A stretch of 64,000 nucleotides of DNA, taken from NCBI GenBank assembly GCA_963746885.1, contig CAVVDM010000010.1:92651-156650 (forward strand), given 5' to 3'. Each line of letters starts with the position of its first letter. Positions within the stretch are counted from its first letter, which is position 1. A program made the position numbers and the translations under genes. Origin of the DNA: DATARH01 sp963746885 (GTDB taxonomy: Bacteria; Pseudomonadota; Alphaproteobacteria; ATCC43930; CGMCC-115725). A model generated the notes under the pieces. That model did not search any database and was not told the DNA's origin. It saw nothing but the letters and a program-made list of their open reading frames with translations. Of this stretch, positions 25,326 through 34,863 are shown one piece after another.

Positions 25326-26079
25326 AGCGGCGCGGGCCACTCGGCGCGATGTCGGACGCCGCGCTGACGACCGCGATCCCCGGGGCGATCGAGGGCATCC
25401 TTGCCGCCAGCCCGTTCCATGGCGAGGGGCATCGCAAGGTCCGGGCACGGTTGCGTCATGCCGGGACCCGCACCTCGTTGCGCCGGGTGCTGCGGTTGAT
25501 GCGCCAGCACAACCTGCTCGCGCCGACCCGGGTTGGCTCGCCGCGCGGGCCGCGCAACCACGACGGCACCATCATCCCCGACACGCTCGACGCGATGTGG
25601 GGCACCGACTTGACGACGACGACTACCGGCGAAGGCCAGGCCGCGGTGTTTGTCGCGGTCGATCATTGCTCGGCCGAATGCGTCGGCATCCACGCCCACG
25701 CACAGGCGACCCGCTTCCAGGCCCTGGAACCGATCCGCCACGGCGTGCGGCAGCGCTTCGGCGGGTTCGCCAAGGCGCTCGCCCGCGGTCTGGCGGTGCG
25801 CCACGATCACGGATCGCAATACATGTCGCACCAGTTCCAGAAAGAGATCGCCTTCCTCGGCATCGAGAGTTCGCCCGCCTTTGTCCGCGCGCCGGAGGGC
25901 AATGGCTGTGCCGAGCGGTTCATCCGCACCCTCAAGGAAAACCTGCTCTGGGTGCGGACCTTCGACACCACCGAGGAGCTGCGCCAAGAATTGCTTGCGT
26001 TCCGCGAGACCTACAACACGACCTGGCTGATCGAGCGCCACGCCTTCCTCACGCCAGCCCAATTCCGCGAAAAGCAGCT
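25314..26079 (+). pseudogene. IS3-family orfB, copy 1, truncated at both ends
   Basis: About 766 nt of an rve-type transposase. The reading frame contains WGTDLTTTTTGEGQAAVFVA, RHDHGSQYMSHQFQKEIAF and NGCAERFIRTLKEN, which give the D, D and E of the catalytic triad. It nearly matches 39799-40516 (about ten mismatches by eye) but keeps 48 nt that copy 2 has lost. The first about 50 codons are missing, replaced by minus-strand IS3 DNA at 25314. The 3' end is replaced after EKQL at 26079. All three catalytic acids are present, but the truncation makes activity unlikely. Confidence 0.8.
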
Positions 26080-26144
26080 CCCACGGGTCGGGCTTTGCCC
26101 GCCCGAGGACAGGCTCCGGCTGGCGTGTCTCGCGAACGGCACAC

Positions 26145-26531
26145 GCGAATTTCGTGCTCGACGCTCTCGAGCAGGCTTTGCATGACCGGCGGCCGCTGCA
26201 TCGTGGAGGGCTCGTTCATCACAGTGATCGAGGCAGCCAATACGTCTCGATTAAGTACACCGAGCGCCTGGCCGAAGCCGGGATCGAGCCGTCCGTGGGC
26301 AGCGTCGGCGACAGCTACGCGTTGGCCGAGACCATCAACGGCCTCTACAAGGCCGAGGTGATCCACCGGCGGGGGCCATGGCGGTCGTTCGAAGCCGTCG
26401 AGTTCGCCACGCTCGAATGGGTGGACTGGTTCAACCATCGCCGGCTGCTGGAGCCCATCGGCAACATTCCTCCGGCAGAAGCCGAAGACCGCTACTACGC
26501 TATGCTCGAGCAGCCAGCCATGGCAGCGTAA
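26145..26531 (+). pseudogene. C-terminal fragment of a second IS3-type orfB
   Basis: From about 26145 a different IS3 transposase C-terminus is read: FVLDALEQALHDRRP, then HHSDRGSQYVSIKYTERLAE, and TINGLYKAEVIHRRGPW with WVDWFNHRRLLEPIGNIPP. It ends at TAA 26531. The N-terminal 60 percent is absent. The 65 nt between this piece and copy 1 of the other IS3 are unassignable. Confidence 0.78.
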
Positions 26532-26540
26532 CTCAAACCA

Positions 26541-27801
26541 TGCAGCCTCCGCGAAACCCGGGGCGGTTCATTCCCTCATTGTCCTTTTGGGTATGGTGAC
26601 GCGCGTCTTGAGGGCGCAGTTCTTACCCCGCTGTGCCTCCCGGAGCTCGGTAAAAGCTCGCAGCGAAACGACATTGAAACTAGCGTGGCGGATTGGCGAA
26701 CCGCATATGCTCTTGCCCGATATGACGAGGTGTATCTTCATCTCATGCTACTTCCAATTTCCGACCGCCGAGCGACATTCCTGGACGTTGCTGTGCTCAT
26801 ACCGAGGTTTCCAGCGCGCTACCTGGTAGGTCCTATGCAGTTTGAACTCGGCCGCGCGCAAGCCACGGGCTCCCTCCAAACCGGATCGGCGCGCAGGGAA
26901 TAATCTTATCATGCATCTATTGAATAATCGTTAACGTCTCGCCGCCGGGATGTGCCTCGGGGCTCGTAACGCACGATAACGGGAAATGAAATATTAATTT
27001 TAGCACGGTGCAGTTCAGGCGCCAATCCGAAAACACCGGTTACGAAACCGTTATGCTTGCATAGCTGGTGGCCGGCTCGACTAAGTTAGCGAAAATCACA
27101 TCGGAATAAGCATATTAATGCGTGGACATGCTGTTTACAATGTCGAAAAGCGCTGCCAAGCAGTTTTAGCACGGTACTGTCAATTCATGGGTCAAAATCC
27201 ACCCGATTCGACTGGGATAGAGCGCTCTGGGGTGGCCTTATAATGGGTCTTTTGACACGGGTCGCGGCGGGCCGCGGCTTTCCCTCGGCTGGTGGTGCCA
27301 CTCGTCCGGCATCAGTCGCTTTGAGGTTGGATGTAGGGACGCAAGAAACATCAGCGCGCTGCTGCCCGACATAGAGTCTAGGAGTGCGTGTGTTTCATGT
27401 AGGTCGGTGCCTGTTCTCGGCGAGCGATTTCTTTGTTGTCGTTGTCGATAGGGTGTTCATGGCGTTCTCGGCGCGCAGGCGCCGATTATCTTTTGGATGA
27501 ACAGGAAGAGCCCGAAGCAATATAATATCGCGTCCGTGTGATCGCAGCTCTGACGTTGATTTTCGCCACTGGCAAGGGCGCTCACGACCGTACCGCGATC
27601 GGCGTCATCACTTTGCCGGCTTGCAAGGAGCGACAGTCGTTAGTGGCGCGTGCCAATGTGAACGCCTCAATCACCAGATTTCATGCTTATAGAGCCCGGG
27701 AAATACCCTGTAGCGGGGCGAATATTTTGTTATCTCGCATTTTACCCTCAAGCGGTAAAGTAACAATCGTAACGTGATAGCCATCGCAGACGGAGAGAGA
27801 T
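26541..27801. other. 1.26-kb region without a confident gene
   Basis: GC content drops well below the local norm. One open stretch, 26589-26903 plus (VADWRTAYALARYDEVYLHL, then PISDRRATFLDVAVLIPRF), could be the tail of an old gene, but it has no start or homology I recognise. The 12-mer TTTTAGCACGGT occurs twice (26998 and 27164). A terminator-like hairpin lies at 27468. No RNA gene is recognisable. Confidence 0.45.
27468..27494 (+). terminator. putative intrinsic terminator
   Basis: TCGGCGC-GCAG-GCGCCGA forms a perfect 7-bp stem with a 4-nt loop, followed by TTATCTTTT. It is oriented for plus-strand transcription. No complete gene lies directly upstream, which suggests that its gene has been lost or is an unrecognised RNA. 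Confidence 0.45.
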
Positions 27802-27945
27802 ATGTCGTTTACTGTCGGCAGATCAGCGAGCCGACGCCGTGATCGTCACCGTCACCGTCACCGCCACCGTCACCGCCACCGTCACCGCCACCGCCACCGT
27901 CACCGCCACCGTCAATGCCATACACGTAGTCGAATGCACGGCTGA
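27802..27945 (+). CDS. 47-aa peptide with eleven Arg-His repeats
   Basis: ATG 27802 follows the ribosome-binding site GGAGAGAGA. It opens a 48-codon frame: MSFTVGRSASRRRD, then eleven consecutive Arg-His dipeptides, then RQCHTRSRMHG and TGA 27945. The repeat is a hexamer array (CGTCAC or CGCCAC, 27844-27909). A longer overlapping frame from 27839 reads the array as Thr-Val/Thr-Ala repeats. Both could be non-coding. Arg-His runs could bind metal or nucleic acid. No homologue is recalled, and the choice of frame rests on the ribosome-binding site. Confidence 0.35.
   Translation: MSFTVGRSASRRRDRHRHRHRHRHRHRHRHRHRHRHRQCHTRSRMHG
27844..27914 (+). repeat. hexamer tandem repeat (CRYCAC-type microsatellite)
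   Basis: Eleven uninterrupted 6-nt units alternate between CGTCAC and CGCCAC, followed by a partial unit CGTCA. Tracts like this are prone to slipped-strand length change in multiples of 6, so any frame through it would stay open while repeat number varies. Confidence 0.9.
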
Positions 27946-28108
27946 TCGGAAGCAGGTCGAAATCGAGTATCTCAAGGCGCTGCAATTCCTATCTGCTGTG
28001 GAGGAACAGTTTCAGCCTGAGGACGCTACTGATCCGCCGAATTGGACGGATCGCTGCATGGGGGAAATGTTGCGCCACGTGTGCCGCGCCGGGGGGGGCT
28101 AAAATTAG

Positions 28109-29627
28109 GGTATTTGCTCACCCCTCTGATTGGGGGTGATGACGACGGCAAACGCGCGAGGATCGCGGTCTATTGAGCGACCGGCAGCGGGCGCTGGTTG
28201 AGGGTCAGGCGGAGGGCCTGAAGGATCGCGATGCCGCGTCTTCTTGCAGTCTCGAAGACGGACCTGACATCGGCGTAGAGCTTGGCACCCCACTGCGAGC
28301 GGAAGCAGTTGGTGATCTTGCGGAAGATGACGCAGGGGCGCAGCGCCTGTTCGGAGCCGTTGTTGGTCGGTGGCACCGCCCGGTTGGTGACGAAGACAAA
28401 CAGGTTCTGCCGATACCTCTTGATGACCCGGAGCAATTTCTGGCCCTCCCGGTTGGCCGGATCGATCTGGAGCATCCGGTCGAGCTTGGCTTCCAGCTTT
28501 GCCACATAGACGGCGAGGGTGGTATCGGCGAGGCGGTCGCGCCGGCGGCCGATGGCAATGGCGTGCTTCAGCAGGTTCTTGATGCCGGGGGCAAAGCTGA
28601 TGTCACCAGCATCGATGGCGTATTGCACATCGCGCAGCAGGTGAGCGAGGCAGGCTTGGTGGCCGCTCTGCGCCCAACCCATCTGCGCGCCGAGCCGGTC
28701 CGACACCCAGAAATCCGGGCGCATCGTGCCGAGGAACTCGCCGACCACCGCCTTGCCACGGCTTGGCCGGATCAGGAAGCAGGCGCTGTCGCCATTGTGG
28801 AAGACCCAGGTCCACCATGTCTTCTTGCCGACCCGCGCGCTCGTCTCGTCGGATTGCAAGATGGTGCCGGATAACAGCCGGTCACGGATCAGGCTCGTCT
28901 GGTGCGCGAAGGCGCTGCCGCTGGCTTCCAGCATGTTGGCGAGGGCACCCTCGCTGATCTCCAACCCGAGCAAATCGGACATCAGCCGCGCCAATCGCTC
29001 GAACGGGATCGCCTGGGCGAAACGCAAGTACAGCACGAATGCCCGTAGGTTCGCGCCGAAAGGCGAACCTGGCTCCAGTCCGGCTGGCGGCGTCGCCCGG
29101 AACCGATGCCGACAGCACGGGCAGACGCCGCCGTGCAGTGTGACCCGCGTCACATCCGGCACGATCTCAGGGATTTCGATCCGGTCGTAGGCGTGAACCG
29201 CCGCTTGCGGGACCGCGCTCACATTGGCGCGACAATGCTCGCAGCGATCAGCCAGGATGTCGCGCCGCCGCGTCGGGTTCGGATGCAGGGGCCGGTGCGA
29301 GCCGGCATGGGCTTTGGCCTTCGGCTTCGTCTCACTCTCGCCATCAGCCTTGTGCCCCTGGCTCGGCGGCGTCGAGGAATTGCCCGGCGTCTTCGGCGGC
29401 AGGTTCAGCCGCTCACGCAGCGCCGCGTTCTCCGCGATCAGCGCATCGACCCGAGCCAACAGCGTGCGGATCAGCGCATCCTTCTCGGCTGACGACAGCG
29501 AGGAAAAGTCCGGCGGCGGAGTCATCGAAGCGTAGAATCACGACCCCAGCCTCATGTCAACATCTTGTGGCAAACACGCGCCTAACCCATTATCACCGCC
29601 AGGCGGCTATCCCAGGTGAGCAATCAC
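28109..29627 (-). mobile_element. IS66-family insertion sequence (tnpC only)
   Basis: The element is about 1.5 kb around one large transposase gene. Imperfect terminal inverted repeats are visible. GGGTATTTGCTCACCC at the low-coordinate end matches the reverse complement of the right end (GGTGATTGCTCACC) around TTGCTCACC. The accessory genes tnpA and tnpB of classical IS66 are absent, so it belongs to the single-ORF IS66 relatives. Exact boundaries are uncertain by a few bases. It is the most intact IS in the window. Confidence 0.7.
28170..29525 (-). CDS. IS66 family transposase (TnpC)
   Basis: A 451-aa transposase that appears intact. It has an N-terminal coiled-coil/leucine-rich stretch (LLARVDALIAENAALRERL), then a zinc-finger-like segment (CEHC and CPCC motifs at about residues 100-150). 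The catalytic core has D in LQSDETSARVGKKTWW, D in FWVSDRLGAQMGW and E in NNGSEQALRPCVIFRK. Length is slightly short of canonical TnpC (about 510 aa) but normal for the single-gene subgroup. It starts at ATG 29525 just inside the terminal repeat. Confidence 0.9.
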   Translation of the reverse strand: MTPPPDFSSLSSAEKDALIRTLLARVDALIAENAALRERLNLPPKTPGNSSTPPSQGHKADGESETKPKAKAHAGSHRPLHPNPTRRRDILADRCEHCRANVSAVPQAAVHAYDRIEIPEIVPDVTRVTLHGGVCPCCRHRFRATPPAGLEPGSPFGANLRAFVLYLRFAQAIPFERLARLMSDLLGLEISEGALANMLEASGSAFAHQTSLIRDRLLSGTILQSDETSARVGKKTWWTWVFHNGDSACFLIRPSRGKAVVGEFLGTMRPDFWVSDRLGAQMGWAQSGHQACLAHLLRDVQYAIDAGDISFAPGIKNLLKHAIAIGRRRDRLADTTLAVYVAKLEAKLDRMLQIDPANREGQKLLRVIKRYRQNLFVFVTNRAVPPTNNGSEQALRPCVIFRKITNCFRSQWGAKLYADVRSVFETARRRGIAILQALRLTLNQRPLPVAQ

Positions 29628-30584
29628 CGTCATTGAACAAAGGGACCTTCGCGAGAGACTCGAACTGCAGTACATCAGGATGCTTATGAGTCGAAGCGCT
29701 ACGGAAGAGAAGTCGCAGCAATTCGCAACGAATGAGCCGCGGCCGACATATTCCGATGAATTTGTTGCCGCAGTGGTTCAGCAATTCTACTGCGAGGTTG
29801 GAGGTGATGATGGTCCTCACTCCCCGTTGCCGCTACCGCAGGAGCCTCCCAAAGAGGATACGTAACGGGATCGAGTGGTGGGCAAAGGTGTTCGTAGCGT
29901 CGAACGCGATTGCAAATGCCGGCGTCGAGTCTCTTGCCGCCGATGCTGGAGCCGAGGGCGAGGAGTACGCTCGCGATGGCCATCGCTACCCCTTGCAGAT
30001 CGGAAGGAACCCATCACGGTGACGGAGCTTGAGGCTGCGACGACGATCGTGGCGCAATTGGCGCTCAACGCCGATGCCCTCGACCGTGGGGAACAAGGGC
30101 ATGGTGACATCGTCGCCCGGCTAAGGCAATTCGGCCTGCTCAACATCCCTGATCGGACGGGCCCCGCCCGATCGCTCCTGCCGCAAGCGGCCGCCCGATT
30201 GATTGAGTTGGGGCGCGCGGGCGGGGTAGCCCGGTCAGGCGCAAGCCTTCCACGTGGACAACGCGAAGTCGGGTGAAGCGAATGCGAATGCCTGCAGGTA
30301 GCGCGCACCTGCGGTGAGCCCATCCCAAGTACTACCGCCAATGCGCCACATCCCGGCTCTCTTTCCGCGATTCGGCGGTGATCGGACACCCTTGTCGGTG
30401 GGCGCGCCGCCGATGCCTGCGAGCCCCTACGCGCGGCGGCGATGACTTGACGGCGTTCGGGGCCAAGGCCTCATTGTCGGGCGTTCCGCCTCCGGGAGAT
30501 CGCCTCGAATGTCCGCGTTGCCGCTGATCGGCGCGCTTGCCAAAAAACGGCCTCGTGGCGGCGCGACCCCCCCCGCCTTGCCGG
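29628..30584. other. 0.96-kb region without a confident gene
   Basis: Several overlapping short frames exist on both strands, none with a start signal. A plus-strand stretch near 30020-30250 (LEAATTIVAQLALNADAL, RLRQFGLLNIPD) has coding-like composition and may be a fragment of an old enzyme gene. I cannot assign it. Confidence 0.4.
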
Positions 30585-30880
30585 ATGAACGTCAATCCCG
30601 CCGACCTGTCCGCCGCCTCCGCCGTGCTCTGGGACCGTTATCTTGGGTTGGCGCCCAGCCTGCGGCTGTTGCTGCGGCTTAAGAGCCTGATCATGCCGCC
30701 CGCGACGAGGTCGGACTTCGTGGAGTGCCTCAGAGCAACCGGATCGCGAACGCCGGACGGCAAGGCCTGGTCGGCCGCCTCCGTCAACACCTGATGCGAC
30801 GAACTGCGCCGGCAGGGACTGATGAATGCGGACCACGCCTGTCCGCCGTCGCTGTTGCATAAAGGCGGGGACGGAGTCGG
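30585..30880 (+). pseudogene. degraded gene fragment of unknown family
   Basis: The frame MNVNPADLSAASAVLWDRYL continues as GLAPSLRLLLRLKSLIMPPA and TPDGKAWSAASVN, meets TGA at 30792, and carries on in the same frame as DELRRQGLMNADHACPPSLL. The continuity across the stop indicates a single ancestral protein. I do not know its family. It is surrounded by IS debris. Confidence 0.5.
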
Positions 30881-31691
30881 TCGTCCGAACGTCAAAAAAA
30901 TCGACGCCCAGGCTGTCGGATTTTCTGCCGCAGCATGAGGACGCCTGGCTCGCCGCGATCGATGCATACCTCAAAGATGCCGTGGCCCTGTACGAGGTCT
31001 CGGATGGGGGTAGGTAGGTCCCAGTTGTTTTGTTTCACAACCTTCCGCCTCGAAACCGGCAGACGAGCAGCAAAATGCAGATCCGCGTGATTGGACCCGG
31101 CCGCATTGACGAAGGATCTTCCGGGGGGACGAGCGCTTTGCGCCAAACATGCCGGATATCGGAGGTTTGCCAGCGCGGCGGCGTCTCTGGCTTTGTCCGG
31201 GATTCGAGTGAGGGGAGCCGAGCCGGGCCATCGCATCGAACCTCTCGCGGCATTCGGCCATTTCATCGAGGGATAACGCGCCGTTTGTCGAACACCCTCC
31301 GGTCTCAACAAGACGGCTACGCGAATGGCCGCGGCCTTGCCGGTCGCGACAGCGGCAGTCGAGAACTCGGTCAGGCGTATTCCGGCGCGCCTTGCCAGAG
31401 GCGACCGCCGCGAGAAGCTCTCCGGCTGCGCCGGTACCGCTCCGACGAGAGCATCAAATCCAAGCCCAATTTGGCAAAACTTGCAAACCGGACAATAGCT
31501 TGAAGGGCCTTCTCCGATGGAGGGGAAAATAGTCAACTTCGTCCGGATGCCCCCGGCTGGCCTTACCGCGACGACGAGTTGTTGAAGCTACGAGCACGGT
31601 CCCGGCAGTGAATTCGATCTATCGCGATGCCGCGCCGGATGATGGATTATGGTCGGGTTCGCATCGAAGGGTCGAAGGGGGGCTGGACCGG
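30881..31691. other. 0.8-kb region without a confident gene
   Basis: No gene is supported. Short frames on both strands lack start signals and recognisable motifs. The last 84 nt could be an N-terminal extension of the BrkB gene from the GTG at 31608. Promoter sequences for the BrkB gene should lie here but are not distinctive. Confidence 0.4.
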
Positions 31692-32606
31692 ATGCAGCAA
31701 AGCCGGAGACACGAAGCGAAGGCTCCATGGCATATACCGGCGCGTGGTTGGGCGGATATCCTCAGCCGGGCATGGAAGGGTACGAGCAAAAGGAATTTGC
31801 CGCTGGTCGCGGGTGGGGTGACCTATTATCTGCTGATGGCGCTGTTCCCGGCTTTGGCTGCGCTGGTTTCGGTCTACGGTCTGGTCGCGAACCCAGCGGA
31901 CGTGACTAATAGCGTCCAGTCGCTGTCGGGCATGCTTCCGCCATCGACCGTGGAACTGATCGGCGCCGGCTTGCAGCAACTCGTCTCGGCGTCCAGCAGG
32001 AGCCTTGGTCTTGGCGCGGTCATCGGCATCGCGATCGCGCTCTGGAGCGGCGTGCGCGGGATGACCGGCATCATGACGGCGCTCAACATCGCCTACGGTC
32101 AGCCGGAGGGGCGGGGATTCATCAGGTTCAACACGACTGCCCTACTGTTGACCGTCGTGGTTACGATCGGGGGATTGATCGCCCTGGCGCTCGTTGCCGG
32201 CCTGCCCGCGGTGCTCAGCAGTGCAGGCCGGCGCAGTCCGGGGCGCTGGATCGGCCTAATCGTCGAATGGCCGCTTCTCATCGTGTTCGTCATGGTAATG
32301 GTGGGTTTGATCTATCGGTACGGGCCTGACCGCCGGCCGCCAAAATGGAAATGGGCTTCTCCCGGCGTGATCGTGGCTACAATTCTGTGGATTTTTGGAT
32401 CTCTCCTCTTCACTGTCTATGTCTATCACTTCGGAAGCTACAACAAGACCTACGGATCGTTGAGCACACCACTGATTCTGCTGACCTGGATGTGGCTGTC
32501 GGTGTTTGTCGTGCTGTTCGGAGCCGAGATCAACGGCGAGGCAGAGCGGCAGGCACAACAGGATACCGCGGCCGGAGCCTCATTGCCATCGGGCAGAGGA
32601 GGTTAG
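31692..32606 (+). CDS. YihY/BrkB-family inner-membrane protein
   Basis: A 304-aa membrane protein (332 aa if the GTG at 31608 is used). Six hydrophobic segments follow the family landmark LVAGGVTYYLLMALFPALAA. GVRGMTGIMTALNIAYGQPE, YRYGPDRRPPKWKWASPG and YGSLSTPLILLTWMWLSVFV are conserved YihY blocks, ending in FGAEINGEAERQ. YihY/BrkB proteins have no settled role; older links to RNase BN and serum resistance are not general. I prefer the ATG because family homology starts near HIPARGWADIL. It opens the block of stress-type genes. Confidence 0.85.
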   Translation: MQQSRRHEAKAPWHIPARGWADILSRAWKGTSKRNLPLVAGGVTYYLLMALFPALAALVSVYGLVANPADVTNSVQSLSGMLPPSTVELIGAGLQQLVSASSRSLGLGAVIGIAIALWSGVRGMTGIMTALNIAYGQPEGRGFIRFNTTALLLTVVVTIGGLIALALVAGLPAVLSSAGRRSPGRWIGLIVEWPLLIVFVMVMVGLIYRYGPDRRPPKWKWASPGVIVATILWIFGSLLFTVYVYHFGSYNKTYGSLSTPLILLTWMWLSVFVVLFGAEINGEAERQAQQDTAAGASLPSGRGG

Positions 32607-33376
32607 AGGGCTCGGAAATGGTGACCCGCGGGCCATTGTCGACGATGAATATCTCGTAAGGCCTATCGCCGCGACGGGGCGATGTCAGCGCTTGGATGTC
32701 ACCAGACAGAAGAGTGCGATCAGTCCGTGAAGCCGCCCGGCTTGAAGAATTGGACGAGGGGTGGCTCAGGTAGCGATCGTCGGTGCCGAACTAGAGGAAG
32801 GAATCGATGGCGATCACCGCGTCGAAGAAGGCCTTCGCGAAGGGCAGGCTGTGCGCGTCTACGCGCAATGGACACCGATCGATTTGGCCGCCGCGATGAT
32901 CGCCGCGGCGCGCTTGGCCGTCGAAACCCGACCTTCGCCATTTGACCCCGTTCGGCTTCCGGCGGCTACGCGCCGGGGCTGACCGGGATCGGCGGCATCA
33001 CCGGTGTCGGCGTTTCAGGCAGGTGGAAAGGCCGCCATTCCCATCGACGCCGCGCCAACGCCGGGTTTGCCAACTCAGCGGCTGGCGGCTGCGACGCTGC
33101 GTTTTGAACGTCTCGGCGCAGCCGGGGTCTCGGTGGGCTCAGGCACCGACGTAGGCAGCTCGCTCACAACAAATAGAACCCGAGCACTCGGCCTGCTTCA
33201 GCAGGGTTGCGGGGACCGGACCAAAAGAGAGTTGCGCTCTCATGAAGATTGCCACTGCCACCGCTCATAATAGCGAGACTGCCGGATAGGTAGTTCCCGA
33301 GGCTACCGCAGCCCTCTGCCGCGCTTTACGCTCGCCTTGATCACGGGCCCCATGCCCGTGGCAGGAGTAGCCAGTC
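32607..33376. other. 0.77-kb region without a confident gene
   Basis: There are only short, overlapping frames. The segment at 32940-33060 reads GYAPGLTGIGGITGVGVSG in one frame, a low-complexity glycine-rich stretch with no start. The region ends in the csbD leader hairpin. No RNA gene is identified. Confidence 0.4.
33342..33360 (+). promoter_or_regulatory. leader hairpin before csbD
   Basis: CACGGGC-CCCAT-GCCCGTG is a perfect 7-bp stem with a 5-nt loop. The ribosome-binding site GCAGGAG follows immediately, and the start codon lies 16 nt after the stem. The hairpin could influence translation of csbD or mark the 3' end of an upstream transcript. Confidence 0.45.
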
Positions 33377-33547
33377 ATGAATAAGGATCGCATCGCCGGC
33401 GCTGCGAAAGAAGCCGAGGGCTCGGTCAAGGAGACCATCGGCAAAGCGGTCGGTGACGACAAGCTGGAGTCCGACGGCAAGGCCGACAAGGTTGCCGGCA
33501 AGGTCCAGAACGCCGTCGGCGGCCTCAAGGATGCGCTGAAGAGGTAA
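33377..33547 (+). CDS. CsbD-family stress protein
   Basis: A 56-aa hydrophilic protein starting MNKDRIAGAAKEAEGSVKET and containing IGKAVGDDKLESDGKADKV. This is the CsbD pattern in full length. CsbD proteins are abundant general-stress proteins of unknown biochemical role; in alphaproteobacteria they commonly belong to the general stress regulon. Ribosome-binding site CAGGAG lies 11 nt upstream. It was found by direct reading. Confidence 0.9.
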   Translation: MNKDRIAGAAKEAEGSVKETIGKAVGDDKLESDGKADKVAGKVQNAVGGLKDALKR

Positions 33548-33632
33548 GGACCGTCCACCACTCACAGGCTCTTACCGCGTTTTACCCGGGCGAGAGCCTC
33601 CGCTCCCGCTCGGGACCGACTGAAGGAGAGAT

Positions 33633-33998
33633 ATGATGGCATTAACAAAAATCTTAAGCGTCGCCGTTGTCATCGGCGTCATCGGCGCCGGGGGCGCTTT
33701 TGCCCAGACCGTCACGACCGCCAGTCCAGCGAACGCGCCGGTGATCGCCGCGCCGGCGGACTCCGCGCCGGTGGTCTCAACGACCAGTCCAGACTCGACA
33801 AACCCCGCCGCACCTGTTGCCGGGGAGAACAGCTTCACCGAAGCGCAAGCGCGCAGTCGCCTGGAAGCGCACGGCTACACCAACGTCTCCGGGCTCACGA
33901 TGGACGCTCAGTCGATCTGGCGGGGCAAGGCCAGCAAAGGTGGCGCCTTAGTCGACATTGCCCTCGATTACCAAGGGAACATCGTCCCCAGTAAATAG
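33633..33998 (+). CDS. small secreted PepSY-like protein
   Basis: A 121-aa exported protein. Residues 1-25 are a Sec signal peptide ending AFAQ. A Ser/Thr/Pro/Ala-rich linker follows to about residue 65. The C-terminal half (FTEAQARSRLEAHGYTNVSG, WRGKASKGGALVDIALDYQG) has the PepSY/YpeB-like alpha-beta pattern common in periplasmic stress proteins. The start has ATGATG after the site GAAGGAGAG. It lies 85 nt after csbD and is probably in the same stress cluster. Its target is unknown. Confidence 0.8.
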   Translation: MMALTKILSVAVVIGVIGAGGAFAQTVTTASPANAPVIAAPADSAPVVSTTSPDSTNPAAPVAGENSFTEAQARSRLEAHGYTNVSGLTMDAQSIWRGKASKGGALVDIALDYQGNIVPSK

Positions 33999-34088
33999 TG
34001 CAAACGGAATTGGGGACAGCCGACCCGATGCAATGCGCCGCCGCGTTCACACGAATGTTTGCGGCCTAAAGTGTTCAGGAGAAATTCC

Positions 34089-34715
34089 ATGACGAAACAG
34101 ATAATCGCTGGGCTGTACGACGGCTATGATGATGCAGCGCAGACCGTCCGCGATCTCGCCGCTGCCGGGGTTCCCGACTCGGACATCAGCGTCGTCGCGA
34201 ACAACGTCGAAAACCAGTACGCGCTCAAGAAGGAGAGTAACGCCGCTCCCGATGCCGAGTCAGGCGCCGCGATCGGCATGGTGTTGGGCGGTGGCGCCGG
34301 CCTGCTCGCGGGGCTCGGCCTGCTCGCCATTCCCGGCGTCGGGCCGGTCGTAGCCGCGGGCTGGCTGGTTGCGACGGCTGTCGGTGCCGGCGTCGGCGGA
34401 GGCGCCGGGGCCATTACCGGCGGTGTCATCGGCTCCCTCACCAGTGCCGGCATCAGCAAGGAGCATGCGCATGTTTACGCCGAGGGCATCCGTCGCGGCG
34501 GCACGCTGGTGACGGTACGGGTCGACGAGCATCGAGTTGCAGCAGTCACCGACATCATCGGCCGCCATCGCGCGGTCGACCCCGATACCCGTGGCCAGGA
34601 CTACCGTAGTGCCGGCTGGAAGGCTTTCGACGAAGGCGCGTCCCCGTACACGGCGGCCGAACTGGAGCAGGAGCGCGAGCGCGAGCGCACCCGTGACCTT
34701 ATGCCGATCGCCTAA
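34089..34715 (+). CDS. general stress protein with glycine-zipper core (YflT/GsiB-like)
   Basis: A 208-aa protein. The N-terminal 60 residues (IIAGLYDGYDDAAQTVRDLA, GVPDSDISVVANN) form the YflT/heat-induced stress domain. A glycine-rich hydrophobic core (GMVLGGGAGLLAGLGLLAIP and GAGVGGGAGAITGGVIGSL) is a glycine zipper that inserts in membranes. A second YflT-like alpha-beta unit follows (HVYAEGIRRGGTLVTVRVD). The tail carries repeated RERER. The ATG at 34089 follows CAGGAGA. A strong terminator-like hairpin follows the gene. Confidence 0.82.
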   Translation: MTKQIIAGLYDGYDDAAQTVRDLAAAGVPDSDISVVANNVENQYALKKESNAAPDAESGAAIGMVLGGGAGLLAGLGLLAIPGVGPVVAAGWLVATAVGAGVGGGAGAITGGVIGSLTSAGISKEHAHVYAEGIRRGGTLVTVRVDEHRVAAVTDIIGRHRAVDPDTRGQDYRSAGWKAFDEGASPYTAAELEQERERERTRDLMPIA

Positions 34716-34723
34716 CACGCGGA

Positions 34724-34760
34724 GCGGCCCGGGCGTCCCGTTTAGGGGCGTTCCGGGCCG
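34724..34760 (+). terminator. hairpin terminator after the glycine-zipper gene
   Basis: CGGCCCGG at 34724 pairs with CCGGGCCG at 34753, and the inner CG/CCC pairs with GGG/CG around a GTTTA loop. A short T-containing stretch (GTTTGT) follows. It begins 8 nt after the stop codon, the right place for an intrinsic terminator. Confidence 0.6.
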
Positions 34761-34863
34761 GTTTGTCGGCGCGCCGCTCTGAGACTGTTCGTCCCGTGCT
34801 CAGCGGGGAGGCGACGTGCGGCTCGGCGCGACAAGCTCTATTGCAACAATTTGGAGCACGACG

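Noticed and set aside
27844..27914. Possible CRISPR array
   Set aside because: The unit is only 6 nt with no spacers. It is a simple microsatellite, and no cas genes are present.
29875..30276. Possible acyl-CoA dehydrogenase-like N-terminal fragment
   Set aside because: The resemblance rests on one short helical stretch. I could not identify a defining motif, so it is left as an unassigned region.
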